Positions 9,508-18,771 of a stretch of 64,000 nucleotides of DNA are shown here, one piece after another (position 1 is the first letter of the stretch; each line of letters opens with the position of its first letter). Source of the DNA: an uncultured Bacilli bacterium (GTDB taxonomy: Bacteria > Bacillota_I > Bacilli_A > RF39 > UBA660); assembly GCA_947632115.1 (NCBI GenBank), contig CANROB010000002.1, positions 1 to 64,000 on the forward strand. Reading direction: 5' to 3'. The notes under the pieces are model-generated. The model was not told the DNA's origin. It did not search any database and saw nothing but the letters and a program-made list of their open reading frames with translations. Made by a program: the position numbers and the translations under genes.

Positions 9508-12051
9508 ATGAAGATGAATGAGGTAGATGAGAGCAAAATAACGCCCATGATGAGACAATATATCGATATTAAAAGAGCTCATCCGGACATTTTCGTATTC
9601 TTTCGTCTAGGAGATTTTTATGAGGTATTTTTTGAAGATGCTGTTACGGTATCTCGTGAGTTAGAACTTACATTAACAGGAAGAAATGCTGGCTTAGAAG
9701 AAAGAGTACCAATGTGTGGTGTGCCTCATCATGCTGTTGATATTTATATTGAAAAACTAGTAGAAAAAGGATATCGAGTTGGCATTTGTGAACAACTAGA
9801 AGACCCAAAAGAAGCGCAAGGACTAGTGGACCGGGGTCTTACCCAAATTATTAGTAAGGGAACCGTCATGAGTGGGGATGCCCTAGATGAGAAAGATTTC
9901 AATTATATTGGAAACATTCTTGATTTTGACCATGCTTACGGGGTTAGTTATTCTGATATAACAACAGGTTTTATTTATGTTATGTTACTTCCTCATCAAG
10001 GAACGAAACTAGTAAGTGAAATTGCCTCCTTAGATATTAAAGAAATTATTGCTTCTTCTAAAGTAGATAGAGCGATTCTTTCTATTTTAGAAAATCAATT
10101 TAAGATATTAGTAACGATTAGTGATGAGATAAAAGAAATGCCTACTTATCAAGAAGTGTATCAGGATATAGAAGATGAACGGTTAAAAAAGACCATTATT
10201 CACTTGCTTACCTATGTTACAAATACGCAGATGAAATCCCTAGATCATATGCAAAAAGCAATTGTCAGGGAGACCAAGGATGTTCTTAAAATGGATATGC
10301 ATACCAAGCGGAATTTGGAATTAACAGAAACGCTACGGTTAAAACAACGAAATTATTCTCTTATTTGGTTACTTGATAAAACAAAAACAGCGATGGGTTC
10401 GCGGATGCTAAAGACCTATATTGAAAACCCTTTAATTTCGAAAGAGAAGATCAATGCTCGTTATGATATGGTAGAAAAATTATCAGAAGAATTTCTGTTA
10501 AAAGAGGATTTAAAGGGATTACTTTATGAAGTGTATGACTTAGAGCGTTTAAGTGGTAGAATCGCTTTTGGAAATGCCAATGCTAGAGACTTAAATCAAT
10601 TAAAAAACAGTTTAAAAGTTCTACCCGATATTGTCAATATTTTGCGGGCTCTTTCTTATACGACTTTCTCACCCCTTACCGATTTATACGAATTATTAGA
10701 AAAAAGTATTTATGAAGACCCGCCTGTTAGTATCAAGGAAGGCTCTCTTATTAAAGAGGGATATTCCAAAGAACTAGATGAATTAAAAGATTTAAGAAAA
10801 GGGGGAAAAGATTTTGTTGCCCGTTTTGAAAAAGAAGAACGCGAAAGAACGGGTATTAAGACCTTAAAAGTAGGGTATAACAAAGTCTTTGGTTATTTTA
10901 TTGAGGTCTCCAAGGGGGCTACTAGTCAAGTAAAAGAAGAATATGGCTATGAAAGAAAACAAACCCTTACGAATTGTGAACGTTATATCAGCCCGATTTT
11001 AAAGGAAAAAGAAGCTTTAATTTTAAATGCCGAAGAGCGAATTATTGATTTAGAATATCAATTATTTGTAGAGATTCGGGATACGATTAAGACCTATATT
11101 CCGCAAATTCAAGAGATATCTAAAATTATTAGCGAGATTGATGTTCTTCAGTCTTTTGCTACTGTTGCTGAAGAAAACAATTATGTAAGACCAAAACTTG
11201 TCGATAAAAGAGAAGTAAGAGTAATCGAAAATCGTCATGCGGTCGTTGAAAAGGTCTTAGAAAAAGAATATGTAGCGAATGATATTTTGATGGATGAAAA
11301 CACGAATGTCCTTTTAATTACGGGACCAAATATGGCTGGTAAAAGTACCTATATGCGTCAGTTTGCGATTACCGTTATCATGGCCCAGATTGGTTCTTTT
11401 GTTCCCGCTAAAGAAGCAACGCTTCCTATTTTTGATGCCATCTATACTAGAATTGGTGCAAGTGATGATCTAGTAAGTGGGGAGTCTACTTTCATGGTAG
11501 AGATGAAAGAAGCAAATGATGCTGTTAGTAATGCAACTGAAAATAGTTTAATCTTATTTGATGAGTTAGGAAGGGGAACTGCTACCTTTGATGGTATGGC
11601 TCTTGCTCAAGCAATTATTGAATATATTCACGATGAGATTCATGCCAAAACGATGTTTTCAACCCATTATCACGAATTAACAGATTTAGAGAAATCGTTA
11701 AAGCACCTTAAAAATATCCATGTAAGTGCTTATGAAGAGAATGGCTCTATTACATTCCTCCATAAAATTCAAGAGGGTAGTGTCGATAAAAGCTATGGAA
11801 TTCATGTTGCAAAGCTCGCGAATTTACCAGATAGTTTAATTGACCGAGCTGAAAAAATTTTAAAAATTTATGAGAATAAAGAGAAAAAACGGGATATTAA
11901 AATTCAGGAAGCTCTTCCTTTAGATGATCTAATCCCTAAAGAGGATCCTCTACGTAACTTTATTAATGGACTAAATCCACTAGAAACTACACCAATGGAA
12001 GCTTTAAATCTCTTAGTAGAAATGAAAGAATTAAGTAAAAAGAATCTGTAA
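9508..12051 (+). CDS. mutS: DNA mismatch repair protein MutS
   Basis: TPMMRQYIDIKRAHPD, TGPNMAGKSTYMRQ, DELGRGTATFDGMALAQA, FSTHYHELT. Confidence 0.97.
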   Translation: MKMNEVDESKITPMMRQYIDIKRAHPDIFVFFRLGDFYEVFFEDAVTVSRELELTLTGRNAGLEERVPMCGVPHHAVDIYIEKLVEKGYRVGICEQLEDPKEAQGLVDRGLTQIISKGTVMSGDALDEKDFNYIGNILDFDHAYGVSYSDITTGFIYVMLLPHQGTKLVSEIASLDIKEIIASSKVDRAILSILENQFKILVTISDEIKEMPTYQEVYQDIEDERLKKTIIHLLTYVTNTQMKSLDHMQKAIVRETKDVLKMDMHTKRNLELTETLRLKQRNYSLIWLLDKTKTAMGSRMLKTYIENPLISKEKINARYDMVEKLSEEFLLKEDLKGLLYEVYDLERLSGRIAFGNANARDLNQLKNSLKVLPDIVNILRALSYTTFSPLTDLYELLEKSIYEDPPVSIKEGSLIKEGYSKELDELKDLRKGGKDFVARFEKEERERTGIKTLKVGYNKVFGYFIEVSKGATSQVKEEYGYERKQTLTNCERYISPILKEKEALILNAEERIIDLEYQLFVEIRDTIKTYIPQIQEISKIISEIDVLQSFATVAEENNYVRPKLVDKREVRVIENRHAVVEKVLEKEYVANDILMDENTNVLLITGPNMAGKSTYMRQFAITVIMAQIGSFVPAKEATLPIFDAIYTRIGASDDLVSGESTFMVEMKEANDAVSNATENSLILFDELGRGTATFDGMALAQAIIEYIHDEIHAKTMFSTHYHELTDLEKSLKHLKNIHVSAYEENGSITFLHKIQEGSVDKSYGIHVAKLANLPDSLIDRAEKILKIYENKEKKRDIKIQEALPLDDLIPKEDPLRNFINGLNPLETTPMEALNLLVEMKELSKKNL

Positions 12052-12121
12052 AGGAGGCAAATATTCGCCTTCTTTTCTTGACTTTAAAAAACTCTTTTTT
12101 TATAATGAGGATGGTGATAGT

Positions 12122-12598
12122 ATGAAAGATGATGGTTTTACACTAGTAGAACTTCTTGGAGTCATTACAATTTTAGCAATTTTAGCGGTTGCTACTTTTG
12201 AGGCAATTGATGTAGTTAATCGTAAAAATAAAGAACAAACAGCAGATATTCAAAGGGATAGTATTTTAAGTTCAGCTATTTCTTATGTACCAACGAGTAA
12301 AATTACACTCCCTTCGGTTATAAAAGGAACGAGTGGATGTACAACTTCCAATTATCCCTCTGCTCCTGCTACTTCTAATGTTTGTGAAGTAAAAATTCCT
12401 TTACAATATCTTCATGATGAGGGAGTTTTAGAAGATGAAATTAAAAATCCGCAATCCGGGAAAACCTTAGATATGGCAAATTCTTATATTTCCATTGTCT
12501 ATGTGACATCAGCAAATAAATCACAATATGAAGAGGCTTTAGGAAAATATGATGGACCTTATTTTTATCAATTAACAGAAGTATATAGGGAGGAATAA
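12122..12598 (+). CDS. Prepilin-like protein
   Basis: DGFTLVELLGVITILAILAVATFEAI. Confidence 0.85.
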   Translation: MKDDGFTLVELLGVITILAILAVATFEAIDVVNRKNKEQTADIQRDSILSSAISYVPTSKITLPSVIKGTSGCTTSNYPSAPATSNVCEVKIPLQYLHDEGVLEDEIKNPQSGKTLDMANSYISIVYVTSANKSQYEEALGKYDGPYFYQLTEVYREE

Positions 12599-12600
12599 TC

Positions 12601-13017
12601 ATGAATAAGAATGGTTTTACGCTAGTAGAACTAATAGCGGTTTTAGTAATTATTAGTTTAATGGCTTTAGTAGCAGTTCCTGCTGTTACTAGATCTATTC
12701 GGGATGCTAGAAAATCAAAAGATAATGTCAATGTCGATACCGTTTTAAATGCGGCTTATGATTATGTTCAAAAAAAACCTAGTAGCTTACCGAGTGAGGA
12801 TACACCTTCTAAGATATGTGCGATATCTCTTGTTTGCGAAGGACTTTTAAAAAGTGAGATTACATCGCAAGTAGATGATTTTAATAATCATGCAATAACC
12901 GTAACTTACTATAAGACAAAGCCAGCAAGCATTCCAGAAAACAGTAAATTTTTTAGTAATTACTTGTTTACGTTTGTGGCAGATTCATCTTGTAGTAGTG
13001 TTACTTGTACGGCATAA
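12601..13017 (+). CDS. Prepilin-like protein
   Basis: NGFTLVELIAVLVIISLMALVAVPAVTRSI. Confidence 0.85.
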   Translation: MNKNGFTLVELIAVLVIISLMALVAVPAVTRSIRDARKSKDNVNVDTVLNAAYDYVQKKPSSLPSEDTPSKICAISLVCEGLLKSEITSQVDDFNNHAITVTYYKTKPASIPENSKFFSNYLFTFVADSSCSSVTCTA

Positions 13018-13027
13018 TTTAAGGAAT

Positions 13028-13055
13028 AAAAAGAGGAATTCTTACCTCTTTTTTT
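13028..13055 (+). terminator. Intrinsic terminator
   Basis: AAAAAGAGG AATTCTTA CCTCTTTTTTT. Confidence 0.7.
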
Positions 13056-13110
13056 GATTTTTGTTTGGAAATTAAAGAAAAGTTTGGTATAATGATGTAA
13101 GGTGAAAAGT

Positions 13111-15021
13111 ATGGCAAAATATGATGAAAGCTCAATAAAGATATTAGAGGGGTTAGAGGCCGTTCGGAAACGTCCGGGAATGTATATTGGGTCTACGGAT
13201 AAAAAAGGACTTCATCACCTAATATGGGAGATTGTCGATAACTCGATAGATGAAGTTATCAATGGATATGGAAAGAAAATCCGGATTATTTTACATGCAG
13301 ACCATAGTGTCTCTGTAGAGGATGAAGGGCGTGGTGTACCCGTTGGGAAACATGCTTCTGGGAAAGATACACCAGAGGTTATTTATACTGTTTTGCATGC
13401 CGGAGGAAAATTCGAGTCTAGTGGATATAGTGTATCTGGTGGACTTCATGGGGTTGGTGCCTCTGTTGTAAATGCCTTATCGAAATGGATGAAAGTAACG
13501 ATTAAAAGAGATGGGTATGAATACTTTATTTCTTTTAAAGATGGAGGACATGTTGATCAAGCACTTACCAAATTAGATAAAACATCGAAAACAGGTACGA
13601 AAGTACAGTTTTTACCAGACCCTGAGATTTTTCAAACGACGATGTTTTCTTTTACAACCGTTTGTGAAAGAATGCAGGAAAGTGCTTTTTTACTTCAAGG
13701 ACTCACGATTGAAGTAATTGATGAAGAAGATCAAAAACAAGAGGTTTTTCACTATGATAACGGTTTAAAATCTTTTGTAGAATATATCAATGAAGATAAA
13801 GAATGTCTTCATAATATCGTTGAATTTACCGGAGTTAAAAATAAGATTGATGTCGATATTGCGCTTCAGTATAATACAAGTTATTCAGAGAGTATTGTCT
13901 CTTTTGTCAATAATGTAAAAACAACCGATGGTGGTTCGCATGAAATAGGTTTTAAAACTGCTCTTACCAAAGTATTTAACGATTATGCGAAAGCAAATGG
14001 CTTTTTAAAGGCAAAAGATAAAAACTTAGAAGGACCTGATACAAGAGAGGGCCTAACTGCTGTTATCAGTTTAAAGATTCCAGAAAACTTATTACAGTTT
14101 GAAGGACAGACCAAATCGAAATTAGGAACTCCTGTTGCTCGTACAGTAGTAGAAGCGATTACGACGGAAAAACTAGAATATTTCTTAGAGGAAAATAAAG
14201 AGGCAGCTACCAATATTTTAAATAAAATGCTTCGTAGTAAAGTAGCACGAGAAGCAGCAAGAAAAGCCCGGGATGAAGCTCGAAGTGGTAAAGACCAAAA
14301 GAAAAAAGAAAGAGTATTAAGTGGCAAACTTACGCCTGCCCAAAGTAAAAATCCGGCTATAAATGAATTATTCCTAGTCGAGGGAGATTCTGCAGGAGGT
14401 TCTGCGAAAACAGGAAGAGACCGGAAATATCAAGCCATTTTACCACTTCGTGGAAAAGTATTAAATACCGAGAAAGCCTCTTTAGAGGATGCTTATAAAA
14501 ATGAAGAGATTAATACGATGATTCATGCGATTGGCGCAGGTGTCGGTAGTAGTTTTGAGATGGAAGATAGTAATTATGATAAAGTTATTATCATGACCGA
14601 TGCCGATGTCGATGGATCTCACATTCAAATTCTTCTTTTAACCTTCTTCTACCGCTATATGCGTCCTTTAATTGAACAAGGACACCTTTATATTGCGATG
14701 CCACCGCTTTATAAAATTGAGTGTGGTAAAGAAGGAGAATATGCTTGGACAGAAGAGGATAGAAGAAATCTCCTTGAAAAATATAGAGGAAAACAGACGA
14801 AAACGCAGCGCTATAAAGGTTTAGGAGAGATGGATGCGACGCAACTTTGGGAGACGACCATGGACCCTAAAACGAGAAGTCTCATACGAGTTAGTATTCA
14901 AGATGCTGCTTTAGCGGAAAAAAGAGTTTCTGTTTTGATGGGCGATAAGGTAGAGCCTAGAAAAGATTGGATTGAAGAGAATGTAGAGTTCTCTTTAGAA
15001 GATAATTATAAAATTGATTAG
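13111..15021 (+). CDS. parE: DNA topoisomerase IV subunit B
   Basis: Start MAKYDESSIKILEGLEAVRKRPGMYIGS; SGGLHGVGASVVNALS; followed directly by parC. Confidence 0.93.
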   Translation: MAKYDESSIKILEGLEAVRKRPGMYIGSTDKKGLHHLIWEIVDNSIDEVINGYGKKIRIILHADHSVSVEDEGRGVPVGKHASGKDTPEVIYTVLHAGGKFESSGYSVSGGLHGVGASVVNALSKWMKVTIKRDGYEYFISFKDGGHVDQALTKLDKTSKTGTKVQFLPDPEIFQTTMFSFTTVCERMQESAFLLQGLTIEVIDEEDQKQEVFHYDNGLKSFVEYINEDKECLHNIVEFTGVKNKIDVDIALQYNTSYSESIVSFVNNVKTTDGGSHEIGFKTALTKVFNDYAKANGFLKAKDKNLEGPDTREGLTAVISLKIPENLLQFEGQTKSKLGTPVARTVVEAITTEKLEYFLEENKEAATNILNKMLRSKVAREAARKARDEARSGKDQKKKERVLSGKLTPAQSKNPAINELFLVEGDSAGGSAKTGRDRKYQAILPLRGKVLNTEKASLEDAYKNEEINTMIHAIGAGVGSSFEMEDSNYDKVIIMTDADVDGSHIQILLLTFFYRYMRPLIEQGHLYIAMPPLYKIECGKEGEYAWTEEDRRNLLEKYRGKQTKTQRYKGLGEMDATQLWETTMDPKTRSLIRVSIQDAALAEKRVSVLMGDKVEPRKDWIEENVEFSLEDNYKID

Positions 15022-15029
15022 GGGGATGT

Positions 15030-17552
15030 ATGAAAAAGAATCAAGAAGTAGAAACAATCTTAGGAAAAATTTATGATTACACCCTAGAAGATATCATGGG
15101 GGATCGTTTTGGCCAATATGCAAAAGATATTATCCAAAATCGAGCTATTCCGGATGTTCGTGATGGCTTAAAGCCAGTTCAAAGAAGAATTTTATATGCG
15201 ATGTTTCGGGATAAAAATACCTATGACAAGGCGCATAAGAAATCCGCAACGGCAGTAGGAAATGTCATGGGTCATTACCACCCACATGGCGACTCTTCTA
15301 TTTATGAAGCTTTAGTGCATATGAGCCAGTGGTGGAAACAAAATGAATGTTATATTGATATGCATGGAAATAATGGTTCGATGGATGGCGATGGACCAGC
15401 CGCGATGCGTTATACAGAGGCTAGACTTTCTAAAATTAGTGGGGAACTTTTAAAAGATATCGATAAAGATACGATTGAATGGGCTCCTAACTTTGATGAT
15501 ACCCTCTATGAACCAATTGTCTTACCAGCGAAATATCCAAACTTACTGGTAAATGGTTCTAAGGGAATCAGTGCCGGTTATGCAACCGAAATTCCTCCTC
15601 ATAATTTAGGAGAAGTCATTGATGCGACGATTAAACGAATTGAAAGCCCAAACTGTCGTCTCGATACGATTTTAGAAATTGTAAAAGGGCCTGATTTTCC
15701 AACGGGTGCCATTGTAGAAGGAAAAAAGGAAATCGCGCAGTGCCTAGAAACAGGACGTGGCAAGATTGCTATTTGTTCTAAATATGAAATTGTAGAAGAA
15801 AAAGCGAAACGACAAATTATCTTCCATGAAATTCCTTTTGAGGTTAATAAAGCTCTACTAGTAAAGAAAATATCCGATATCATTTATGATAAAAAGATTG
15901 AGGGAATGACTGAGATCCGTGATGAGTCAGACCGGGAAGAAAAGGTAAGAATTGTTATTGACTTAAAGAAAGATGCCAATGCCGAAAACATTTTAAATTA
16001 TCTTTTTAAAAATACCGAATTAAAGATTAATTATAACTATAATATGGTAGCGATTGTAAATCGTAGACCAATGATTGTTGGCATATTAGAAATTCTAGAT
16101 GCTTATATCGCTCATCAAAAAGAAGTGATTACAAGAAGGACAAAATTTGATCTAGAGCATGCAAAAGCAAGAATGCATATTGTTGAAGGATTAATAAAAG
16201 CCCTTGATATTTTAGATGAAGTGATTCATACGATTCGGCATAGTAAAAATAAACAAGATGCGATTGATAATCTCGTTCAAAAATATGTATTTACCGATAA
16301 ACAAGCAGAAGCGATTGTCAATTTACAACTTTATCGCTTAACGAATACCGATGTAGATGTTTTAAAAGAAGAGTATAACAATCTTCTTCTCATCATCCAA
16401 GGCTTAGAGGCAATTCTTGCCGATGAAAATAAATTAAAGAGTGTTATGAAAGAAGAACTACGGAAAATTAAAAATGAATATGCTACTCCTAGAAAGACGG
16501 AGATTCGTGAGGAGATTACCGAATTTAAAGTCGATACCACTTCCATGATTCCAAAAGAAGATTGCGTGGTTGTAGTAACCAAGGATGGCTATGTAAAAAG
16601 AGTTCCTCTAAGAAGTTATGCAGCCACTGAAGAACCAACAACCGTAAAAGAAGGAGACTATGTCTTAGGTCTTTATGAGTTAAATACTCTAGATACCATC
16701 TTACTATTTACGGATTTAGGAAATTACTTATATGTTCCTGTTCATGAACTTCCAGAATTAAAATGGAAAGATATGGGAAAACATATCAGTAATATCATTC
16801 AAATTAGTTCTGGGGAGGCTATTGTTGCTAGTATTCCCGTTTCTAAGTTTAGTGAAGAGCAAGCAATTACGTTAGTCTCTCATGATGGAATGATTAAAAG
16901 AACACTTTTATCTGACTTTAAAGTACAGCGTTATACAAAACCAATCATAGCGATGAAATTAAAGGATCAAGATACATTAATTGATGCTGTTTTATCAAAA
17001 GATAAAAATGTTTTCTTAACGACGCATAATGGTTATGGACTTTGCTATCCAATAAGTGAGGTTCCCATTACCGGACTTCGTAGTAGTGGGGTAAAAGCCA
17101 TTAGTTTAAAAAATGATTTTGTGGTTAGTTTCTCACAATTTAATGAAGCGGAGTTCTTAGCGGTTCTTACTACGAAAGGAACAGGAAAACGGGTAAAACT
17201 TACCGAGTTTGAACCGATGAGTCGAGCTCGCCGTGGAGTTCAAATCATTCGCGATGTGAAGACAAATCCATATTACATTTTAAAGACGTTTGTCCTCTCT
17301 GGCAAAGCCATGTTAGGATTCAAATCAGGAACAGATATCATAGAATGTAAGATAACCGAACTTCCAATTGCTGATAGATATTCAACCGGTACTGTCATTA
17401 CCAAACAAAAACTAGAAGATGTCTTCTTAGAAGCTACTTTAAAAGAGCAAGAACAAGAGGAAAAACCGGTAGAAGTTTCTTTAAGTAGTGTCGATGAGAG
17501 AATCATGACCATTGATGATTTCCTAGATAATTTTGATTTAGAAGAAAAATAG
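15030..17552 (+). CDS. parC: DNA topoisomerase IV subunit A
   Basis: RAIPDVRDGLKPVQRRILYAM, HPHGDSSIYEA, AAMRYTEARLS. Confidence 0.93.
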   Translation: MKKNQEVETILGKIYDYTLEDIMGDRFGQYAKDIIQNRAIPDVRDGLKPVQRRILYAMFRDKNTYDKAHKKSATAVGNVMGHYHPHGDSSIYEALVHMSQWWKQNECYIDMHGNNGSMDGDGPAAMRYTEARLSKISGELLKDIDKDTIEWAPNFDDTLYEPIVLPAKYPNLLVNGSKGISAGYATEIPPHNLGEVIDATIKRIESPNCRLDTILEIVKGPDFPTGAIVEGKKEIAQCLETGRGKIAICSKYEIVEEKAKRQIIFHEIPFEVNKALLVKKISDIIYDKKIEGMTEIRDESDREEKVRIVIDLKKDANAENILNYLFKNTELKINYNYNMVAIVNRRPMIVGILEILDAYIAHQKEVITRRTKFDLEHAKARMHIVEGLIKALDILDEVIHTIRHSKNKQDAIDNLVQKYVFTDKQAEAIVNLQLYRLTNTDVDVLKEEYNNLLLIIQGLEAILADENKLKSVMKEELRKIKNEYATPRKTEIREEITEFKVDTTSMIPKEDCVVVVTKDGYVKRVPLRSYAATEEPTTVKEGDYVLGLYELNTLDTILLFTDLGNYLYVPVHELPELKWKDMGKHISNIIQISSGEAIVASIPVSKFSEEQAITLVSHDGMIKRTLLSDFKVQRYTKPIIAMKLKDQDTLIDAVLSKDKNVFLTTHNGYGLCYPISEVPITGLRSSGVKAISLKNDFVVSFSQFNEAEFLAVLTTKGTGKRVKLTEFEPMSRARRGVQIIRDVKTNPYYILKTFVLSGKAMLGFKSGTDIIECKITELPIADRYSTGTVITKQKLEDVFLEATLKEQEQEEKPVEVSLSSVDERIMTIDDFLDNFDLEEK

Positions 17553-17576
17553 ATAGTTCAAAAAACTATCTTTTTT
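17551..17576 (+). terminator. Intrinsic terminator
   Basis: AGATAGTT CAAAA AACTATCT TTTTT. Confidence 0.7.
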
Positions 17577-17599
17577 CATATACTAGGGTAGGTGGTTCT

Positions 17600-17935
17600 A
17601 TGTCAAAGGAAACTTTTAAAGAATTTGTTCGGAAAAACCCACGATTAGTCACTTATGTCAATAAGGGCGAGATGAACTGGCAGAAATTTTATGAGATGTA
17701 TGATATGTATGGAGAGACGAATGAAGTATGGAATCCTTACTTAACAGAACCCAAAAAAGAAGAACCAAAAAAAGATTTTTTAGAATATTTTAAAAATGTG
17801 AATTTAGATTCCGTTCAAGAATCTATCGCCAGTATTCAAAGGGTGTTGGGAGTCTTAGGGGATTTAGTGGTAAAAGATGAGACACCAAAAGCAACTCATG
17901 AACCAAAACCAATCTATAAGCACTTTGATGATTAA
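17600..17935 (+). CDS. YlbD-like protein
   Basis: FKEFVRKNPRLVTYVNKGEMNWQKFYEMYDMYGE; next to YlbE-like and rsmD. Confidence 0.65.
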   Translation: MSKETFKEFVRKNPRLVTYVNKGEMNWQKFYEMYDMYGETNEVWNPYLTEPKKEEPKKDFLEYFKNVNLDSVQESIASIQRVLGVLGDLVVKDETPKATHEPKPIYKHFDD

Positions 17936-18156
17936 TGCCTTTTGAACTACAATTAAAGTTAAAAGAAAATCCCCTTTATAAAAAATATTTACGAGAACAT
18001 AGTATTTGGTATAAAAAATTAATTCGTAATCCCGAATCTTTTAAAGAGTTTCGTGAGGCCATGAGAAAAGACTATGGACTACGTCCAAGCGATAAGATGA
18101 ATAAAGCGATGGATGCCTTTAATCTTGTTTCCAATCTTTTAAGTAGTATGGTATAA
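17935..18156 (+). CDS. YlbE-like protein
   Basis: LREHSIWYKKLIRNPESFKEFREAM; stop/start overlap with preceding gene. Confidence 0.65.
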   Translation: MPFELQLKLKENPLYKKYLREHSIWYKKLIRNPESFKEFREAMRKDYGLRPSDKMNKAMDAFNLVSNLLSSMV

Positions 18157-18172
18157 TGAATTGGGTGGTAGT

Positions 18173-18706
18173 TTGCGAGTTATTAGTGGAAAATATAAAG
18201 GAAAAAAGTTAGAAGGATTTTTAATTTCCGGAACAAGGCCAACAATGGATCGGGTAAAAGAATCTTTATTTGCTATTCTGCAAGGAGAATTAAAAGAGAA
18301 AAGCGTCTTAGATTTATATGCTGGAAGTGGTGCTCTTGGAATAGAGGCACTATCTAATGGTGCGAAAGAAGCTTACTTTGTCGACTCAGGAAAAGAGATT
18401 GGTAAGATTTTAAAAAAGAACTTAGTGGGAATAGAAAATGCAACCGTTCTTCTAATGGACGTAAAAGAAGCCATTTCCACGCTTCAAAAGAAATCTTTAT
18501 CGTTTGATATCGTCTTTTTAGATCCCCCTTATCAAGAATGTTTGATTACGCCAACTTTAATGATGTTACCTCCTCTTTTAAAAGAGGGAAGTCTTCTTAT
18601 CTGTGAATATGAAAAAGAGACTATTATAGTGCCTTCTTCTTATCACCTTTGGAAAGAAAAGACATATGGGGATAAGAAGATTGCCATTTACAAATACTTA
18701 CCATAG
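18173..18706 (+). CDS. rsmD: 16S rRNA (guanine(966)-N(2))-methyltransferase RsmD
   Basis: RVISGKYKGKKL, TRPTMDRVKESLFAIL, LDLYAGSGALGIEALS, DPPY; probable TTG start behind GGTGGTAG. Confidence 0.92.
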   Translation: MRVISGKYKGKKLEGFLISGTRPTMDRVKESLFAILQGELKEKSVLDLYAGSGALGIEALSNGAKEAYFVDSGKEIGKILKKNLVGIENATVLLMDVKEAISTLQKKSLSFDIVFLDPPYQECLITPTLMMLPPLLKEGSLLICEYEKETIIVPSSYHLWKEKTYGDKKIAIYKYLP

Positions 18707-18733
18707 AAAGAATAGCCATTCTTTCTTTTTTTG
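18705..18733 (+). terminator. Intrinsic terminator
   Basis: AGAAAGAAT AGCC ATTCTTTCT TTTTTT. Confidence 0.8.
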
Positions 18734-18771
18734 TCGCTTTTTGTTATAATGGATACAAGGTAGGTGATAAG

